Part shown: piece after piece, positions 5,716 to 8,203 of the stretch | Numbering within the stretch: the first letter of the stretch is position 1 | Layout: every line of letters starts with the position of its first letter | Source of the DNA: Fimenecus sp051881355 | GTDB lineage: Bacteria; Bacillota; Clostridia; Oscillospirales; Acutalibacteraceae | Assembly: GCA_051881355.1 (NCBI GenBank) | Contig: JBJEPS010000093.1 | Coordinates: forward strand, 1 to 8,203 | Direction of reading: 5' to 3' | DNA: 8,203 nt | The notes under the pieces: generated by a model | Database searches by the model: none | The model's input: only the letters and a program-made list of their open reading frames with translations | What the model was told of the DNA's origin: nothing | Translations under genes and position numbers: made by a program

Positions 5716-7629
5716 TTATTTGTCTGTATTGTAATTGGGCACAAGCTCTTTTAGAAATGCCCGTGCTTCCTCCGGCTGCATAGTGTCGATTTTTGCGATA
5801 TGCTCCATTAACAGGTTATCGTCAAAATCATAGGGCGCTGTGACGAAAATTTTGTCATTCTGCGTTTTGTGCATGCCCTCTTTTTCCGACGGCAAAATCA
5901 GTTCTTCATAGAGCTTTTCGCCGGGGCGAAGCCCCGTAAACTGAATATCAATATCCACATACGGTTCATAGCCCGACAGCTTGATAAGTTTTTCGGCGAG
6001 TGTAATGATTTTGACAGGCTCACCCATATCGAGTACGAAAATTTCGCCGCCCTTGGCAAGCCCGCCTGCCTGCACCACCAGCTGTGCCGCCTCGGGAATG
6101 GTCATAAAGTAACGGGTAATATCAGGATGGGTGACGGTCAAAGGACCGCCGTTTTCGAGCTGTTCTTTAAACAGCGGGATTACGCTGCCGTTGGAGCCTA
6201 AGACATTGCCGAACCGCACCGCGGCAAATTTAGTGTTTTCCGAAATTTTGGCAAAATGCTGCACAACAAGCTCACAGCATCGTTTGGACGCGCCCATAAC
6301 ATTGGTGGGGTTGACGGCTTTGTCGGTGGAAAGCAGTACGAAATTCCGCACGCTGAATTCATCCGCAACTTTTGCGGTATTGTATGTACCGAGGATATTG
6401 TTCTTAATGGCTTCGTAAGGGCTGTCCTCCATTAAAGGCACGTGCTTATGCGCCGCAGCGTGGAAAACGCTTGTTGGGTGAAATTCCGCAAAAACTTCCC
6501 GCAGTCGCGTCTGCTCGCGCACAGAGCCTATGCGGATTTCAATTTGCGGTGTACCGAAATATTTGCGGTCTAAGGAATTTTTTAACGCATATGCGTTGTT
6601 TTCATAGATATCAAAGATGATGATTTTTGCAGGTGCATATTTGGCAATCTGCCGGCAGAGCTCCGAACCGATAGACCCGCCGCCGCCTGTGACCAACACC
6701 ACTTCATCGGTAACATATTTGCATACATCGGGATTTAATTCCACCGGCGGGCGGGAAAGCAAGTCCAAAATATCCACTTGCCGTGCCGCTTTTAAGGTGG
6801 ATTTGCGTTCCCCGACGAATTCGTTGTGTTCGGTTGCCATTTTCACGGTGCAACCCGTATTCAAAAGCTTTTCAAGCAGTTCACGCTTGCGGGTTTCGTC
6901 AATTTCGGTGATGCAGAAATAAATGACGTCGATGTCATATTTTTTTACGGCGTCTGCAGCTTGGTCGCAGTTGCCGACAACCGGCGTACCTAAAATGGAC
7001 ATGCCGATTTTTTGCACGTCATCGTCCAAAATCGCCACCGGCACACCGAGACGGTAGTCTGTCAATTGCAATTCCGTAATCAACGCGTTGCCAAGACTCC
7101 CGGCACCGACGACCAAAATTTGCTTTTGTGCCGCATTGACCGATTCTGCTTTTCCGGCATGACGCTTGCCCTCTTTGACTAACAGACGTGCCGAACGGTA
7201 GAATATGCGAACCAGCAGGCACAGTACCGAAATCATGAGCCACGAATCCCAATAAACAGACAGTGGCAGAACATTAAAATACAGCGGGATATCGCTGCCG
7301 GACGCAATCAAATGCTGACAGATTTTCATGCCGGTATAGTCGCAAATCCAAACGCCCGCTGTGGCAAACAAAGTGGACGTTCCGAACCGTAGAATATCGT
7401 ACAGCCCGGCATATTTCCACATGGTTTGGTACACCTTGAACAAAATATTGCAGCCGATATAGAACAGAAGGATAAACGGAATACGCAGAGACAGACGTAT
7501 AGCCAATTGCATATCCATACGGAAATTCCAATGGACAAATACCATTAGAAAATACGTGCAATTCGCAACAATACAGTCTGCAAGAATTAAAAGCGTGGTG
7601 CGCTTTCCGATTTTTGTTTTTTGTTTCAA
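5716..7629 (-). CDS. Membrane-anchored CapD/WbpM-type nucleotide-sugar 4,6-dehydratase
   Basis: This 637-residue protein has the full three-part layout of the long CapD/WbpM/PglF family. Four membrane helices lie at about 13-33, 42-64, 80-98 and 118-143. A first Rossmann domain has VGAGSLG at 174-180, and a second, catalytic extended SDR domain starts with TGGGGSIGSEL at 314-324. AAAHKHVPLMED (390-402) and LSTDKAVNP (433-441) follow. MGASKR (445-450) has Met at the usual Tyr position, giving the Ser-Met-Lys arrangement of WbpM-type enzymes; TGLRPGEKLYEEL (565-577) is also typical. The family makes UDP-4-keto-6-deoxy-HexNAc from UDP-GlcNAc, a precursor of QuiNAc, FucNAc or diamino sugars in capsule, EPS or glycoproteins; the exact sugar cannot be told. 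The start is TTG at 7627-7629, with GGGGTG seven bases upstream and GAGG closer. It is first in an operon with ilvE. No other glycan genes lie nearby in the window. Confidence 0.93.
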   Translation of the reverse strand: MKQKTKIGKRTTLLILADCIVANCTYFLMVFVHWNFRMDMQLAIRLSLRIPFILLFYIGCNILFKVYQTMWKYAGLYDILRFGTSTLFATAGVWICDYTGMKICQHLIASGSDIPLYFNVLPLSVYWDSWLMISVLCLLVRIFYRSARLLVKEGKRHAGKAESVNAAQKQILVVGAGSLGNALITELQLTDYRLGVPVAILDDDVQKIGMSILGTPVVGNCDQAADAVKKYDIDVIYFCITEIDETRKRELLEKLLNTGCTVKMATEHNEFVGERKSTLKAARQVDILDLLSRPPVELNPDVCKYVTDEVVLVTGGGGSIGSELCRQIAKYAPAKIIIFDIYENNAYALKNSLDRKYFGTPQIEIRIGSVREQTRLREVFAEFHPTSVFHAAAHKHVPLMEDSPYEAIKNNILGTYNTAKVADEFSVRNFVLLSTDKAVNPTNVMGASKRCCELVVQHFAKISENTKFAAVRFGNVLGSNGSVIPLFKEQLENGGPLTVTHPDITRYFMTIPEAAQLVVQAGGLAKGGEIFVLDMGEPVKIITLAEKLIKLSGYEPYVDIDIQFTGLRPGEKLYEELILPSEKEGMHKTQNDKIFVTAPYDFDDNLLMEHIAKIDTMQPEEARAFLKELVPNYNTDK

Positions 7630-7703
7630 TGCCTCACACCCCGATGTGTTCTGAAAGTCGATGCCGAGTATTCCGATTGCATTCAGCTTATACTTAACTA
7701 TAA

Positions 7704-7732
7704 ATTCTACTCTTTTCTTTTTCGTATGTCAA
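7704..7732 (-). promoter_or_regulatory. Sigma-A promoter of the dehydratase-ilvE operon
   Basis: On the minus strand the -35 box is TTGACA (7727-7732, perfect), the spacer is a purine-rich 17 bases, and the -10 box is TAGAAT (7704-7709, one mismatch). The expected transcription start near 7697 gives a leader of about 68 bases. I found only a weak 4-pair hairpin in that leader near the ribosome site and no recognised riboswitch or T-box. Confidence 0.85.
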
Positions 7733-7786
7733 TAAATCCGTGCATAGAAAAAAACGGAAATCTCTTGTAAAATCCGCATATATCGG

Positions 7787-7815
7787 TTGAAACCAAATAA
7801 AAAAAATGCTAAAAT
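7787..7815 (+). promoter_or_regulatory. Sigma-A promoter of recJ
   Basis: The -35 box is TTGAAA (7787-7792), the spacer is 17 bases, and the -10 box is TAAAAT (7810-7815), preceded by TGC as an extended -10. The spacer carries an A-tract of eight. Transcription would begin near 7822, about 36 bases before the recJ ATG. The promoter is back-to-back with that of the dehydratase operon, with 54 bases between the two -35 boxes. Confidence 0.8.
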
Positions 7816-7857
7816 AACTCTATTATTCATTTCTATGGGCAGAAAGGGGGCGGAAAT

Positions 7858-8203
7858 ATGCGCCGAAAACAGTGGTGCTTGTCTGCGTATGATAAGGATG
7901 CGGCGGCACAGCTTGCCGAAAACGGCGGGCTTGACCCGTTTTTGGCACTGCTCTTAACCGCCCGCGGGATAACCGACGAAATCGAGGCAGAGGCATTCTT
8001 GTCACCGGATTTGGAGCGGTCTGACCCTTTCACCCTAATAGATATGGAAAAGGCAGTAGACCGCATTGCTTCTGCCGTTGAAAATTTTGAACGCATTGCC
8101 GTGTTCGGAGATTATGATGCCGACGGCGTAACCTCGACGGCGCTTTTGTATTCGTATTTGGTGTCGCAGGGGGCGAATGTCGAGTACCGCATTCCCGACC
8201 GTA
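7858..8203 (+). CDS. recJ: Single-stranded-DNA exonuclease RecJ, N-terminal part, cut off by window edge
   Basis: 115 codons are visible and the frame is open at the right edge; full RecJ proteins usually have about 560-800 residues. RecJ degrades single-stranded DNA 5' to 3' in recombination, mismatch and base-excision repair, using the DHH phosphoesterase fold and Mn/Mg. Residues 1-70 match the usual lead-in, ending in LSPDLERSDPFTLIDMEKAV. RIAVFGDYDADGVTSTALL (79-97) is DHH motif I, whose aspartates (Asp85, Asp87, Asp89) include metal ligands, and RIPDR (111-115) is the conserved segment that follows. The ATG at 7858 has AAAGGGGG upstream at the correct distance (7842-7849) and its own promoter. 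The DHH, DHHA1 and OB domains lie outside the window, so a shorter DHH phosphoesterase (NrnA-like) is formally possible, but the N-terminal lead-in favours RecJ. Confidence 0.9.
   Translation, partial: MRRKQWCLSAYDKDAAAQLAENGGLDPFLALLLTARGITDEIEAEAFLSPDLERSDPFTLIDMEKAVDRIASAVENFERIAVFGDYDADGVTSTALLYSYLVSQGANVEYRIPDR

Noticed and set aside
5697..5744. Longer ilvE start (16 extra residues)
   Set aside because: It overlaps the dehydratase stop, lacks a ribosome site, and makes the protein longer than usual; the GGAG at 5706-5709 fits the ATG at 5694-5696.
7630..7697. Possible regulatory leader (riboswitch or T-box) of the dehydratase-ilvE operon
   Set aside because: The leader is only about 68 bases, with a single weak 4-pair hairpin and no terminator or T-box sequence.
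7833..8096. Minus-strand frames of 60-87 codons opposite recJ
   Set aside because: They are antisense to the RecJ N-terminus with its clear DHH motif I; no domain or ribosome site is visible.

Overview
The window looks like an ordinary chromosomal stretch from a mid-GC Firmicute, probably a gut-type member of the Clostridia. This rests on sigma-A-type promoters with 17-base spacers, strong Shine-Dalgarno sites, intrinsic hairpin/T-run terminators, TTG/GTG starts and the gene families present; no rRNA or other taxonomic marker is visible. All genes but one lie on the minus strand, and the window cuts off a gene at each end.

Reading the minus strand from right to left there are three transcription units. 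(1) At 5716-7629 a membrane-anchored CapD/WbpM-type nucleotide-sugar 4,6-dehydratase is followed after 19 bases by ilvE, a branched-chain amino acid aminotransferase (4626-5696). The pair has a sigma-A promoter at 7704-7732 and ends at a hairpin terminator at 4558-4586. (2) A single-gene unit (2877-4487) encodes a class C beta-lactamase-like serine hydrolase with an extra C-terminal region. Its promoter is at 4519-4547 and its terminator at 2816-2859. (3) A glycosidase operon, with a promoter at 2771-2799, encodes a GH29 alpha-L-fucosidase (1374-2729) and then, after 25 bases, a GH31 alpha-glycosidase (1-1348) that runs off the left edge. On the plus strand, divergent from unit 1, a RecJ-type single-strand exonuclease starts at 7858 and runs off the right edge.

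The genes suggest surface glycan precursor synthesis (dehydratase), branched-chain amino acid metabolism (IlvE), cytoplasmic breakdown of imported fucosylated oligosaccharides (GH29 plus GH31), and DNA repair (RecJ). The two glycosidases plausibly cooperate, since neither shows a signal peptide; fucosylated xyloglucan-type oligosaccharides are one candidate substrate. No gene stretch longer than 300 bases is unassigned, and I see no mobile element, CRISPR array, tRNA, rRNA, riboswitch or clear defence system. I did not find a convincing undescribed system; the points below are modest.
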